The translations under genes and the position numbers were made by a program. Positions 43,561-56,123 of a stretch of DNA of 64,000 nt are shown here, piece after piece. The notes under the pieces were generated by a model that made no database searches, was not told where the DNA came from, and saw nothing but the letters and a program-made list of their open reading frames with translations. The DNA is taken from the NCBI GenBank assembly GCA_027704905.1, contig JANIIK010000735.1, positions 10,001-74,000 of the forward strand, in the 5' to 3' direction. Every line of letters begins with the position of its first letter. Position 1 is the stretch's first letter. The stretch is from Muraenolepis orangiensis (lineage: Eukaryota > Chordata > Actinopteri > Gadiformes > Muraenolepididae).

Positions 43561-44035
43561 TGAACACATAAACACTGTTAGGGATGTGGAGACTCTGACA
43601 GTGATAAACTGCTGCGTCTTCAGGCTGGGCTCCGGCGATGGTCAGTGAGAAGTCAGTGCTGCTTCCACTGCCACTAAACCGAGCTGGTGTTGGTGATACA
43701 CGATCGTTAACATATTGCATGATGAGCTTGGGGGCTTCACCGGGTTTCTGTTGGTACCAGAATATGCGATTACCACTGTAAACCGCTTGGTTGGTTTTAC
43801 AGGTCAGAGTGACTCTGGATCCTGCAGTAAAAGTCACTACTGGTGGCTGGGTCACAGTCACCTGACTGCTGGTTCCTATAGAAAACAAACAAACATAACA
43901 TGGAGTCATCCAACAGAAAACACAAGCAAACACAGACGGGTGGTCCACATGTGGATGGAGAGGAATGAACCCACCTGTTAAGGATCCACAGACCACTGTC
44001 CAGAAAAGGATGGTGAGGTGGTTCATGGTTGCCAC
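43561..44035 (-). CDS. Immunoglobulin light-chain variable segment VL3
   Basis: Leader 43,975-44,035, intron 99 bp, V exon 43,561-43,875. Framework landmarks are identical to VL1 and VL2; Cys23, Trp41 and Cys104 present; no stops. CDR1 is around AVYSGNR, CDR2 around QYVNDR, germline CDR3 QSLHIPNSVYVF. It is the most divergent of the three: about 25 differences from VL1 by eye, all in the CDR windows. It has the longest upstream E-box repeat (12 units). Confidence 0.95.
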
Positions 44036-44090
44036 GGTTTCTGGGGGGTTGAGTGACAGCTCAGAGTCCTGCAGTGTTGAACTGAGAGGG

Positions 44091-44135
44091 CTTTTAAACC
44101 CTCTCAGAAGCCCAGTTTCAGCTCAGCATGCAAAG
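44091..44135 (-). promoter_or_regulatory. VL3 promoter: octamer-like and TATA-like boxes
   Basis: CTTTGCAT (44,128-44,135) and TTTAAAAG (44,091-44,098), minus strand. Confidence 0.75.
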
Positions 44136-44155
44136 CTTCCTCTGTATGGAAATGA

Positions 44156-44623
44156 CCTGTTTCCACTCATCACACTGGGGGTGAGAGTGAACCACCTGTT
44201 TCCACTCATCACACTGGGGGTGAGAGTGAACCACCTGTTTCCACTCATCACACTGGGGGTGAGAGTGAACCACCTGTTTCCACTCAACTCACTGGGGGTG
44301 AGAGTGAACCACTTGTTTCCACTCATCACACTGGGGGTGATAGTGAACCACCTGTTTCCACTCATCACACTGGGGGTGAGAGTGAACCACCTGTTTCCAC
44401 TCATCACACTGGGGGTGATAGTGAACCACCTGTTTCCACTCATCACACTGGGGGTGAGAGTGAACCACCTGTTTCCACTCATCACACTGGGGGTGAGAGT
44501 GAACCACCTGTTTCCACTCATCACACTGGGGGTGAGAGTGAACCACCTGTTTCCACTCATCACACTGGGGGTGAGAGTGAACCACCTGTTTCCACTCATC
44601 TCACTGGGGGTTAGGGTGAATGC
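44156..44623. repeat. 39-bp E-box tandem repeat upstream of VL3, expanded
   Basis: Twelve units (468 bp) against five in the other clusters, with ten CACCTG junctions and one CACTTG. Variants GTGATAGTG alternate with GTGAGAGTG. Open frames on both strands (up to 241 residues) come from the 39-bp period. Confidence 0.92.
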
Positions 44624-45081
44624 ATTCATTCTGGGAGGACCTCTGTATCTCTTCTACATTCACACTTTATGGAATACGATGTGGATTTAGCTGCAAACAA
44701 TCGGAATTCATCATCTGAGACTTTTTTCCAATTCATGTTTTTCTTGGTTTGTTTGACATTCTTAAATGTTCTACTTCTTTAAAAAAATACAAATTTTGTA
44801 GTTTCTTAAAAAAAAATTATAATGTATTATCTTTGTAATTCATGTATCTGTATTTCACTTTCATCTTAATTAAGTTAGGTGAGCGTACTTGTGTTGAGAT
44901 AATCAAATGTCCTTCAAATATTTGTATGATCAATACAGTAGATTAAATACAATCCATACTTTCAAACACTTGATAAAAGGGACTAACCAGGGCTTGAGTT
45001 GATCAAATGTGACTTCCTTCATAGTTTCCTGTGATAAGTTAGTGTCTATGTGTCAGTGAGATGTGTCTTCAATGGGAGGGA
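44624..45081. other. V-J spacer, unit 3
   Basis: Homologous to 8206-8650; no gene. Confidence 0.6.
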
Positions 45082-45120
45082 GGTTTTTGTACAGACTCTT
45101 ATTGAGGATGTATCACTGTG
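45082..45120 (+). promoter_or_regulatory. JL3 recombination signal, 23-bp spacer
   Basis: GGTTTTTGT, 23 bp, CACTGTG. Confidence 0.95.
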
Positions 45121-45158
45121 GATCACTTTTGGTGGAGGCACCAAACTCACCGTTGACT
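45121..45158 (+). CDS. Immunoglobulin light-chain joining segment JL3
   Basis: ITFGGGTKLTVD with donor GTAAGT. Coding sequence identical to JL2. Confidence 0.95.
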
Positions 45159-46096
45159 GTAAGTACAAGGACACTTTTCTTTATCTGACATAACTCCCTA
45201 AACATTACCTTTATATGAAATAGGTCTGAAGAACTAATTATTTTAATTTATATTCTATACTTTTAAACTTCTAAATGTTTGGTTGTTAAGGGCAGTAGAC
45301 ACATATTATTGATTGGAGTTCAGTCACTTAATATTTAATATATATGTTATTATTTACATTGTTTTTGTAATGATTTAATTATGATGAACATTCATCATTT
45401 ATTAAGCATATCATTGATTTACTTTGTACTTCATGAAATGGGCTAACAAGTATCCTTCAAGTTCAGTTTAGACTTCTTAAAAGTCGTTATTTAATGAATA
45501 GAACATCTAATTTGCAAATGTATTTCTGTGCTCAAAAGTTCACATTCAATTGTTAGTAAATGATTCTGTTGTGTTTTGGCCGAACGTTGAATTAAATATA
45601 AGAAAAGGGAAGTGAGAAACGAATCTGAAGAAGTTCTGCCACCTGACAGCTGTAGAAACATTACAATGTGTCTCATGTATTCATTTATATTAATGTGGAA
45701 ATTTATATAAATTAAATTGGCGACAGGATAGCTCTGTCTTTTGGGACTTGGGAACCGGAAGGTCCCCGGTTCAAGTCCCCGAAACACCTGGTCACTGTCG
45801 AGGTGCCCTTGAGCAAGACCACAGCTTCTAATACTAGGATGGGTTAAATGAACACATTTCACTGTGTGTGTACATGTATGAGACCAATAAAGAGGATTTA
45901 AGATTTAGAAATAAATACATGACACATTGAAATGTTTCAAACGTTTAAATGTGTCATGGTTTCATTTATATTATTTCCACATTTCAATCAACAATTCCAA
46001 CAGTTGATGAATCTTCCAGTCCTCTGTGCTCCCTATGAGCGGCCATGTTAAGGGAGCCAGTTGTCCACTTGTCTCCTCTCTCTCTCTCTCTTCCAG
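45159..46096 (+). other. J-C intron, unit 3
   Basis: 938 bp, much closer to the unit 1 intron than to unit 2. Acceptor CTCTTCCAG. Confidence 0.8.
45719..45901 (+). mobile_element. V-type SINE in J-C intron, unit 3
   Basis: Short form as in unit 1, B box GGTTCAAGTCC intact. Confidence 0.75.
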
Positions 46097-46419
46097 TGGG
46101 AGTGGTTCAGCCCACGCTGAGCCTCCTTCCTCCCTCCAGAGTGGAGCTGGAGCAGGGCAGGGCTGCACTGCTGTGTTTGGCCACTGGGGGCTTCCCCTCA
46201 GACTGGAAGCTTGGCTGGAAGGTGGGGGGCAGCAGCAGGTCTGCCGGGGTGTCGGATAGCCCGGGGGTCCTGGGGAAAGATGGCACCTACAGCCGGAGCA
46301 GCGCCCTGACCCTCCCTGCGGACCAGTGGAGGAAGGCGGGCTCAGTGAGCTGTGAGGCCAGTAGGAGCGGCCAGACGCCTGTCACTCAAACCCTGAATCC
46401 TGACCAGTGTTCAGAGTAG
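46097..46419 (+). CDS. Immunoglobulin light-chain constant exon CL3
   Basis: C1-set domain, full length and open: GVVQPTLSLLPPSRVELEQG at the start, both domain cysteines, DQCSE and TAG at 46,417-46,419. It combines the Val of CL1 with the AALLC of CL2, so the three CL exons form a mosaic set consistent with gene conversion or shared ancestry. Confidence 0.96.
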
Positions 46420-46604
46420 AGAGGCTCCAGCATGGAAGTAGTGTAGAATACAAATCTCCTCTGACACGTCTGCTTTCTATCTCTCTGTCTAAGGTAGCTG
46501 CAGCTTCTGATGACCTCCATCAATATAACATGTCTTTGAGCCATTAGCATTACGCTTCATGGTCTGTTACCCCTTTGCTTGAGTTTGTCACATGTTGAAC
46601 ATTT

Positions 46605-46610
46605 AATAAA
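46605..46610 (+). terminator. CL3 polyadenylation signal AATAAA
   Basis: Conserved position. Confidence 0.8.
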
Positions 46611-46940
46611 GATGTAAAAAAAACAATGATTTATTGTCATCATTTCTGATGGTATATCTTCTGTCCACGCTCTAAACAAGTATAACACCTCTTCTATTTC
46701 TTCATTAAATATTTGACCAGCCGTTTGAATGAAGGGTAAAGCTGTGGTTTGTCTCATCTCTGAAGGACCAAAGTGTTGCTTGTGTGGCTCTTCTTGGAAG
46801 GTGTGTTCACTGGATCCAGTGGACCAGTGTCAGTCATAGAGACACTGCTGCTGAGATGACCCATGTGTTTCAGACTGACTTCATGTCACTTCATCAAACA
46901 GTAGTTCAGGGTGTCCAGGTTTCTGCACATGTAACAGACG

Positions 46941-46954
46941 CCAGCAGGTGGCGC
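46941..46954 (+). promoter_or_regulatory. CTCF-like motif 3' of CL3
   Basis: CCAGCAGGTGGCGC. Confidence 0.65.
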
Positions 46955-47431
46955 TGTGCAGTGGTAAACCTCACTCCCCACACCTAAATAGACGTTCTAG
47001 CGATGAAGCTAGGGCCTGTGGGTTTGAGCTCTCACGTTAGAACGTGGCCTCTCGTGCCGGAGGTGGTCAGTTCCAGTAATAGTAACAGTAACAGTCAGTG
47101 GTCAGTGCTGGACACTGACTGTTACACACATACCAACTTAGAAACGTGTAGAAGTACGTCTGGAGAGACATTCAGTATCTCTCACGGAGACAGAGGATCC
47201 CTAGCATGCTGAGTGGTGGAAACAGTTCCATATTAATCATGGTTGAGTTTATTAGTCAAAGACCAAACCGACATCATCTCTTAAAGATGTGGTTCATTAA
47301 CCGTATTCTGTGAGCAGTGAACCGTAGCTATTCAAATGATCTCCAGTTTTAGCTGACGCCCACCTGGGTCTCTAGAGGGACAGGAAGTCAGTGGAGGTTT
47401 TCAGAAGAGTCTCTGGAGATCACAGTGAAAG

Positions 47432-47887
<456 letters not shown>

Positions 47888-48029
47888 CTACATACCGGCT
47901 CAGTGGTGCCCTCTTGTGTCAAACCATTGTTTTATTACAAGCCATTGCTACAAAGAGTGAATCCAAAACTGTGAGTCAATGATGTAGTAGTTAATAATAT
48001 TATATATAATATAATAATAATATAATATA

Positions 48030-48705
48030 ATATGTGGTAGTTGAGGCAGTAGTTGTATGTAATATGTGGTAGTTGAGTTAGTAGTTGTATGTAATATGTG
48101 GTAGTTGAGGTAGTAGTAGTATGTAATATGTGGTAGTTGAGGTAGTAGTTGTATGTAATATGTGGTAGTTGAGGTAGTAGTTGTATGTAATATGTGGTAG
48201 TTGAGGTAGTAGTTGTATGTAATATGTGGTAGTTGAGGTAGTAGTTGTATGTAATATGTGGTAGTTGAGGTAGTAGTTGTATGTAATATGTGGTAGTTGA
48301 GGTAGTAGTTGTATGTAATATGTGGTAGTTGAGGTAGTAGTTGTATGTAATATGTGGTAGTTGAGGTAGTAGTTGTATGTAATATGTTGTAGTTGAGGTA
48401 GTAGTTGTATGTAATATGTGGTAGTTGAGGTAGTAGTTGTTTGTAATATGTGGTAGTTGAGGTAGTAGTTGTATGTAATATGTGGTAGTTGAGGTAGTAG
48501 TTGTATGTAATATGTGGTAGTTGAGGTAGTAGTTGTTTGTAATATGTGGTAGTTGAGGTAGTAGTTGTATGTAATATGTGGTAGTTGAGGTAGTAGTTGT
48601 ATGTAATATGTGGTAGTTGAGGTAGTAGTTGTTTGTAATATGTGGTAGTTGAGGTAGTAGTTGTATGTAATATGTGGTAGTTGAGGTAGTAGTTGTTTGT
48701 AATAG
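48030..48705. repeat. 32-bp satellite, TTGTATGTAATATG variant
   Basis: About 21 very homogeneous units carrying TGAGGTAGTAGTTGTATGTA. Confidence 0.95.
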
Positions 48706-49395
48706 GGCCTGAAGGGCCCTGAAGCGGGTCATAAAGATTAGGGCCGACCCCTCTCACCCAGGCCCCAGTCTCTCTGCCCCGCTCCCCTCCAGCAGGAGGC
48801 TGCGGGCCATCAGGTCAAGAACTGCACGCCACAAACAGCTTCTTCCCCACGGCCTCCAGCCTCGTCAACGAGGCCCGCTTCCACCTCTGAACATCCCCCT
48901 GCCCCCCTACCCTCCCCACCCCTACCCCCCCCCCCACTGGACCCAGCCATCATACACCCACACATACATTCATACAGACAATACTGATACTTAGATTTAG
49001 ATTTAGATTAAAATGCAAAATGTGCACTGGACTTAGTCTGCTAGTGAATATTAGTGTCCATATTGTTTATCCTTGTATTGTTTTAGTCTAGTTGTGTTTA
49101 GTCTGGACCCCTCCTCTCACCCAGGCCCCAGTCTCTCTGCTCCTCTCCCCTCCAGCAGGAGGCCCCCCCTCTGAAGACCCCCCACTGGACCAGGCCTCAT
49201 ACACCCACACATACTGACCAATATTTATATTTATATTTACACTATTTTTAAAATGCTAAATTATCACTGGACTTATAGTTTTTCCTTGTTTGTCCTGTTT
49301 TGTTTAACACGTTTCTGTGTTGTGACTCGTGTCAAATTCCAATGTGTGTTTTTACAACGGAATACGGCAATAAAACACTTTCTGATTCTGATAAT
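48706..49395 (+). mobile_element. LINE 3'-end fragment with internal duplication
   Basis: Starts with decayed LINE C-terminal coding (CCCAGTCTCTCTGCCCCGCT then CTTCTTCCCCACGGCC) and ends AATACGGCAATAAAACACTT then TCTGATTCTGA. The CTCTCACCCAGGCCCCAGTC segment occurs twice (48,750; 49,117). 5'-truncated. Confidence 0.6.
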
Positions 49396-49570
49396 ATGTG
49401 GTGGTTGAGGTAGTTATATACCATTTGTTGTAGTTTTATAACATATGTTGTAGTTAAGGTAGTCGCTGTTTATAATATGATGTAGTTGAGGCAGTAGTTG
49501 TATGTAATATGTGGTAGTTGAGGTAGTAGCTGTATATAATATGTTGTAGTTGAGGTAGTAGTTGTATATA
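49396..49570. repeat. Degenerate 32-bp satellite
   Basis: Four or five units up to the L2 insertion. Confidence 0.8.
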
Positions 49571-50618
49571 ATTGACAATTGACAAGACTGAGCTCCTCTT
49601 CATACCGGGGAAAGACTGCCCTCAGATGGACCTACTGGTCACCATCGAGAACACCCAAGTCTCCCCCTCAACCACAACAAGAGACCTTGGTGTGGTGGTA
49701 GATGACCAGCTGTCCTGCAATGCCAACGTCATCGGTGGCCCGATCTTGCAGAATTGCCCTCTACAACATCCGCAGGATCCGGCCCTTCCTCACACGTGAA
49801 GCGGCGCAGATCCTGGTCCAAGCGCTCGTCATCACCCGCCTCGACTACTGCAACTCTCTCCTGGCGGGACTCCCCGCCTCTGCAACCAAGCCCCTCCAAC
49901 GCATCCAGAACGCAGCAGCACGCCTGGTATTCAACCTACCAAAATTCTCCCACGTGACCCCTCTCTTCTGCGATCTCCACTGGCTTCCGGTAAATGCTCG
50001 CATCAAGTTCAAGACTCTGGTGCTGACCTTTAGGGCACTCAATGGAACTGCCCCAGCATACCTCCAGGTGTTGGTCAAACCCTACATCCCAGCCAGAGCG
50101 CTCCGCTCAACTTCTGCCAGGCGACTTGTTCGACCTTCACTGATGACAACCAAACATCGCTCGTCCAAGACCCAGCTCTTCACGGCTCTGGCTCCACAGT
50201 GGTGGAATGAACTCCCGTTTCATGTCAGGACGGCAGAGTCCCTCGCCAGCTTCCGCAAGAGACTCAAGACCCACCTGTTCAGAGTCCACCTGGACTCTCC
50301 TTGAACCCTCCTTCTCCTTTGTGAACCCCTAAACTTGCTTAAGTCCTGACATTAATAGCTCTTAGCATGTTGTATATGTTAGCAAGTGTATATCCTTAAT
50401 GTTGATAACACACTCTTATCACAGCTACTTAAGCAGGTGACCTAGCAGTACGAAATTGTGTTATTCATCTTGTTAATATGAACGCTTGTGAACTGCTCGA
50501 TTTTTTTGTTTGCGTACCTCAGTGTTATGCTATTGTCTGCTTCAACTAATGTACACCTTGTAAGTCGCTTTGGATAAAAGCGTCTGCCAAATGCCCTAAA
50601 TGTAAATGTAAATGTAAA
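49571..50618 (+). mobile_element. L2-clade LINE, 5'-truncated
   Basis: C-terminal RT region in two frames: DKTELLFIPGKDCPQMDLLV (49,572-49,730), then, after a frameshift near 49,735, CRIALYNIRRIRPFL to KTHLFRVHLDSP (stop at about 50,304), including LDYCNSLLAGLP and DLHWLPVNARIKFKTLVL. 3' UTR with AAGTCGCTTTGGATAAAAGC and an (AAATGT)n tail. It splits a satellite unit (TATAAT on both sides). Confidence 0.9.
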
Positions 50619-50716
50619 TATAATATGTGGTAGTTGAGGTAGTAGTTGTATATAATATGTGGTAGTTGAGGTAGTTGTATAGTTTTATATAATATGTTTG
50701 TAGTTTTATGTATTAT
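50619..50716. repeat. Degenerate 32-bp satellite
   Basis: Resumes after the L2 insertion. Confidence 0.8.
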
Positions 50717-51222
50717 CTGTGTAACGGTCTGAAAGACATGTATGTTTAAATATTAATTGCTGTGTTTGCTTATCTGTTCATATTATTGTATTTTATAAAG
50801 TTAGAAAATGATTGTTCAATAATATAACGTTAATAATCTCTAGGGAACTGAGAGTTTATATATGTTCATTTAATACAAATGTAAATGTCAATTTGCGAGT
50901 CACATGACCCCAGTTGGGTCAAAGGCGTTGCATTGTGGGTCAGAAGCAACATGGTGGCGGAGGAGAGTGCGCGTTTAATGTCCGCCGTCAAATAGACTAC
51001 ATGAGGTTAAGAGGCGCACACGGTAAATGTGGTTAATTTGTTATTAATGTGTTAATATTGAAGACTGATTTCGCCTCGTGTAAACTTTGAATGAATATGT
51101 TGTTTACTTTTGTAGTTTACACGGTGTCTTCAGAGAGAGAGAGAGAGGAGGAGAGAAATAAACCTTGGAAGACATCAGTATGTTTGGTGGCCTAACTCAT
51201 TGGACCGGTGTAGCTACAGTCT
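50717..51222 (+). mobile_element. Candidate solo LTR or promoter-containing insertion
   Basis: About 505 bp of non-satellite sequence inside satellite. Begins TGTAACGG and ends near CCGGTGTAGCTACA, with TCTG on both sides. Has TATATATG near 50,857 and AATAAACC near 51,157. The TG...CA ends and polyA signal suggest an LTR; no protein-coding potential. Family not recognised. Confidence 0.4.
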
Positions 51223-51690
51223 GTATGTTATATGTGGTAGTTGAGGTAGTAGTTTTATATATGTGTGGTAGTTGAGGTAGTAGTTTTATATATGTGTGGT
51301 AGTTGAGGTAGTAGTTTTATATATGTGTGGTAGTTGAGGTAGTAGTTTTATATATGTGTGGTAGTTGAGGTAGTAGTTTTATATATGTGTGGTAGTTGAG
51401 GTAGTAGTTTTATATATGTGTGGTAGTTGAGGTAGTAGTTTTATATATGTGTGGTAGTTGAGGTAGTAGTTTTATATATGTGTGGTAGTTGAGGTAGTAG
51501 TTTTATATATGTGTTGTAGTTGAGGTAGTAGTTTTATATATGTGTGGTAGTTGAGGTAGTAGTTTTATATATGTGTGGTAGTTGAGGTAGTAGTTTTATA
51601 TATGTGTGGTAGTTGAGGTAGTAGTTTTATATATGTGTGGTAGTTGAGGTAGTAGTAGTATTAAATATGTGTGGTAGTTGTATATAATAT
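51223..51690. repeat. 30-bp satellite variant (TTTTATATATGTG)
   Basis: About 15 homogeneous units of GTGGTAGTTGAGGTAGTAGT plus TTTATATAT. Confidence 0.95.
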
Positions 51691-51704
51691 GTTGACTATT
51701 TATC

Positions 51705-52003
51705 CTGACCTCTCTCCCCTCTCTCTGACCTTTCTCCTTCTCTCCCTTCTCTCCCTTCTCTCTCTTCTCTCCCTTCTCTCTCTTCTCTCTCTTCTCTCCC
51801 TTCTCTCCCTTCTCTCCCTTCTCTCTCTTCTCTCTCTTCTCTCTCTTCTCTCCCTTCTCTCTCTTCTCTCTCTTCTCTCCCTTCTCTCTCTTCTCTCTCT
51901 TCTCTCCCTTCTCTCCCTTCTCTCCCTTCTCTCCCTTCTCTCCTTCTCTCTCTTCTCTCCCTTCTCTCCCTTCTCTCCCTTCTCTCCCCCTCTGTACCCT
52001 CCC
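51705..52003. repeat. Polypyrimidine (TCTCCCTTC)n tract
   Basis: About 300 bp of nearly pure C/T on the plus strand with TCTCCCTTCTCTCTCTTC units; capable of triplex (H-DNA) formation. Open frames are artefacts. Confidence 0.95.
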
Positions 52004-52044
52004 TCCCACCTTTCCTCCCTGTCCCAAATAGACCTGGTCTTTAA

Positions 52045-52515
<471 letters not shown>

Positions 52516-53420
52516 TTGTGGTTGAGGTAGTAGTAGTATATAACATGTGGTAGTAGTTGTATATACCATGTGGTAGTTGAGGTAGTAGTAGTATATAATA
52601 TGTGTTAGTTGAGGTAGTAGTAGTATATAACATGTGGTAGTTGAGGTAGTAGTAGTATATAATATGTGGTAGTTGAGGTAGTAGTAGTATATAACATGTG
52701 GTAGTTGAGGTAGTAGTAGTATATAACATGTGGTAGTTGAGGTAGTAGTAGTATATAACATGTGGTAATTGAGTTAGTAGTAGTATATAACATGTGGTAG
52801 TTGAGTTAGTAGTAGTATATAACATGTGGTAGTTGAGGTAGTAGTAGTATATAACATGTGGTAATTGAGTTAGTAGTAGTATATAATATGTGGTAGTTGA
52901 GTTAGTAGTAGTATATAATATGTGGTAGTTGAGGTAGTAGTAGTATATACTATGTGGTAGTTGAGGTAGTAGTAGTATATAATATGTGGTAGTTGAGTTA
53001 GTAGTAGTATATAATATGTGGTAGTTGAGGTAGTAGTTGTATATAATGTGTGGTAGTTCAGTTAGTAGTTGTATATAATATATGGTAGTTGAGGTAGTGG
53101 TTGTGTATAATATGTTGTAGTTGAGGTAGTAGTTGGATATAATGTGTGGTAGTTGAGGTAGTAGTTGTGTCTATACTATGTGGTATTTGATTTAGTGTTG
53201 TTATATAATATGTGGTAGTTGAGAGAGTAGTTGTAGTATATAATATGTTGTAGTTGATGTAGTAGTTATATATAATCGGTGGTAGTTGAGGTAGTAGTTG
53301 TATATAATATGTGGTAGTTGAGTTAGTAGTGGAATGTAACATGTGGTAGTTGAAGTAGTAGTTGTATGTATTGTGTGGTAGTTAAGCTAGTAGTTGTATA
53401 TAATATGTATGTAATATGTG
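52516..53420. repeat. 32-bp satellite, unit 3 distal array
   Basis: About 28 units, grading from TATATAACATGTG to TTGTATATAATATG types. The right end (from about 53,310) matches 11,780-11,880. Confidence 0.93.
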
Positions 53421-53542
53421 TTATTATGTAGTAATACAATAACAATTTGTGCCACTTTTTGAGTTGAATAATCCCTTGTTTTTCTGTACTGCTAAATATC
53501 AAACGTTTGTGGAGACCTGCAGTGAGTGTTTATTATTGTTGG

Positions 53543-53556
53543 CCAGTAGGTGGCGC
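53543..53556 (+). promoter_or_regulatory. CTCF-like motif, unit 3 spacer
   Basis: CCAGTAGGTGGCGC, duplicate of 12,012. Confidence 0.6.
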
Positions 53557-53688
53557 CAGGCCGTCAGTTGTAGAAAGATCACAACAAGGATGAGGATAAT
53601 GATGATGGAAGTGATGATGGGGATGATTGTGATGATGAAGATACCAGAATAGAAAGGTTAGCTGGCGGAGGGCGGGAGAGAATAGTTC

Positions 53689-54000
53689 TTATATCATTCG
53701 TGAAACACAGTGAAACAGCGTGTTAATGCTCTCAGAGAGAGCTGAGGTGAAGAAGCTGTTCCTAAGCCTGCTTGACTTGGAACAAAGGTTTCTATAGCGC
53801 CTCCTGGAGGAGAGGAGGGCAAACAGTCCATGGTTGGGGTGAAAGGTGTCTTTGTGTCTTTGATATAGTTGGTATGAGGGATTGGGAAGAGAAAAGGGAT
53901 GATTGGAATCCGTAAAACATTGATTGTTTTTTAGTAAACCCCCAAATCTCTTTTTTCCAGGTGAAAACAGTCCTTTGTAGGACAACGTGTCAGAGATCAC
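53689..54000 (-). pseudogene. Possible LINE C-terminal fragment, unit 3
   Basis: Duplicate of 12,167-12,469 with a few substitutions. Confidence 0.4.
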
Positions 54001-54287
54001 ATTCTTTTGAAACCCGCAGATGTCCTCCTGGTAAAATAGGGTTTTACTTTTACCTTTAATGACAATCTTGCATTATTTTCTATTTTTACTCTCCGATCAT
54101 TAGCAGATGCTTTTATAAATATATAAAAATATATATTTATATAAAAAATATATTGTTAGTTATATGTTAGACACACATCATTAATGACCAATGGGTTTAG
54201 TCATTTTAGCTCTATTGGATGACTTCCAGGTAAATATCGAGGGGGGTGGGATTGAACCCACAACTTTGGGCTGGGAATGGAGCACAC

Positions 54288-54588
54288 TAACCCTTCCCTT
54301 TAACCCTAACCCTGCCATTTAACACTAACCCTGCCTTTAACCATAACCCTGCCCTTTAACCCTAACCCTTCCCTTTAACCCTAACCCTGCCCTTTAACCA
54401 TAACCCTGCCCTTTAACCATAACCCTGCCCTTTAACCCTGCCCTTTAACCCTAACCCTGCCCTTTAACCATAACCCTGCCCTTTAACCCTAACCCTTCCC
54501 TTTAACCCTAACCCTGCCCTTTAACCATAACCCTGCCCTTTAACCCTAACCCTGCCCTTTAACCGTAACCCTGCCCTTTAACCCTAAC
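54288..54588. repeat. Telomere-like minisatellite, unit 3
   Basis: CCCTGCCCTTTAACCCTAA units, same as 12,758-13,058. Confidence 0.9.
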
Positions 54589-54602
54589 ATGTTGTTGTTT
54601 TT

Positions 54603-54832
54603 GTGGGCGTGGACAAGCCAGACGAGAAGTCCATCATGAGCTACGTGTTTCAGTTCCTGAAGCACCACCCAAACCCCCATCAGGGGACGGACCCTCATCA
54701 GGACCAGTTACCCTCCAACACCCCTCAAACCCTTCTGTTCAGCCACTGGCTACCTCAGAGTCTGATGTCTCCCTTAAGGATGTCCATCACTCCCTATGGA
54801 AAGATGGTTATGGGTTATGGATTACGGAGAAG
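54603..54832 (+). pseudogene. Nesprin-1-like CH-domain exon fragment, unit 3
   Basis: Same as 13,073-13,301 (DKPDEKSIMSYVFQFLKHHP) but 230 bp rather than 229. An extra G near 54,812 shifts the 3' end before the GTAAGA donor, so at least one copy is out of frame. Confidence 0.6.
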
Positions 54833-55379
54833 GTAAGAGTATGCCTCAGTATCGTTCATTTTGTGGTCGAAGGTTTTTTTGTCCGATCTAAAGGAGCACA
54901 TGTGCTGTAGCTAGCCTGATGTTGTTGTTTTTGTTGTTGTCATGGTGCGCTTACTTTTTACTTTCTGTTTTTTTTCAGAAATAACAACTTGCACAACTTC
55001 TTCCTTTGGACGACGGATGTTGACAGACAAAAACGTCCTTTTTTGCGCGTGGTGTCGCGTTATTTCCCGTGTTTTCGTGAGAAAATGTAGTTTGGAGACC
55101 AGGTAGACTCGTGGGGGATATCCCCTGGGGACAGAGGATGTAGTGTGTGACCCCCTGTAGCCATCCAGTCGAGTAGTGTGCACACACAACGACTCTCCAA
55201 GTCGCCCGATTTACAAGACAGCCAGTTGTGAAGTGTGAACTGACAAGCAAACTTTACTATACGACTTTGAAAGACATATCAACTGTGGAAGCTATAACTC
55301 CCCTACGTGGTTCGAGTTGTCAGCTCCAATCATCTAACTCGATCTAACTAAAGGTTTTCCCGGGAACCTAACTTCCTTC

Positions 55380-55417
<38 letters not shown>

Positions 55418-55484
55418 GGGGGGGGTTGGGGGAGGGGGGCCACTGGACCTATGGGTTATAACAATTGTAATATTTATGTTTAAT

Positions 55485-55611
55485 GTTTGTGCGATGCAAC
55501 CGCCATCCTCCGTGGTGGTCCCGCCCCTCTCTCCCCCTCCACCCTGAGGCCACAGAGGAAGGAGCACAAGGCCCTGAGGGAGCCGAGGGGAACCTCACCG
55601 ACAGATACCAG
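55485..55611 (+). other. Possible second captured exon, unit 3
   Basis: Duplicate of 13,900-14,040, ending ACCAG then GTGATC. Confidence 0.3.
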
Positions 55612-55868
55612 GTGATCACACCTAAACACAGTCCAATACCAGGTGATCACACCTAAACACAGTCCAATACCAGGTGATCACACCTAAACACAGTCCAATA
55701 CCAGGTGAACACACCTAAACACAGTCCAATACCAGGTGATCACACCTAAACACAGTCCAATACCAGGTGATCACACCTAAACACAGTCCAATACCAGGTG
55801 ATCACACCTAAACACAGTCCAATACCAGGTGATCACACCTAAACACAGTCCAATACCAGGTGATCACA
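55604..55868. repeat. 31-bp E-box minisatellite, unit 3 (short)
   Basis: 8-9 units against about 43 in unit 1; CAGGTG in each. Confidence 0.95.
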
Positions 55869-55975
55869 CAGACAGATACCAGGTGAACACACAGACAGAT
55901 ACCAGGTGAACACACAGACAGATACCAGGTGAACACACAGACAGATACCAGGTGAACACACAGACAGATACCAGG
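55869..55975. repeat. 23-bp derivative minisatellite, unit 3
   Basis: Four to five units of GATACCAGGTGAACACACAG plus ACA. Confidence 0.9.
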
Positions 55976-56123
55976 TCCACACACTTAGCACAGACAACCC
56001 TGAATTAGAGCACAGTGGTGTGCAGTACACTATAAAACCTACTATAACCTACTATAAAACCTACTATAAAACCTACAACAGTAACCTACTATAACCTACT
56101 ATAACAGTAGAAACATTATAATA

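Noticed and set aside
43965..44690. 241-residue open frame and its minus-strand partners over the 39-bp repeats
   Set aside because: The period is a multiple of three, so the frame stays open by chance; length simply follows repeat copy number.
48030..48705. let-7 microRNA gene cluster
   Set aside because: The let-7-like core is present but no flanking sequence can form a precursor hairpin; only a sponge-like role was kept as a hypothesis.
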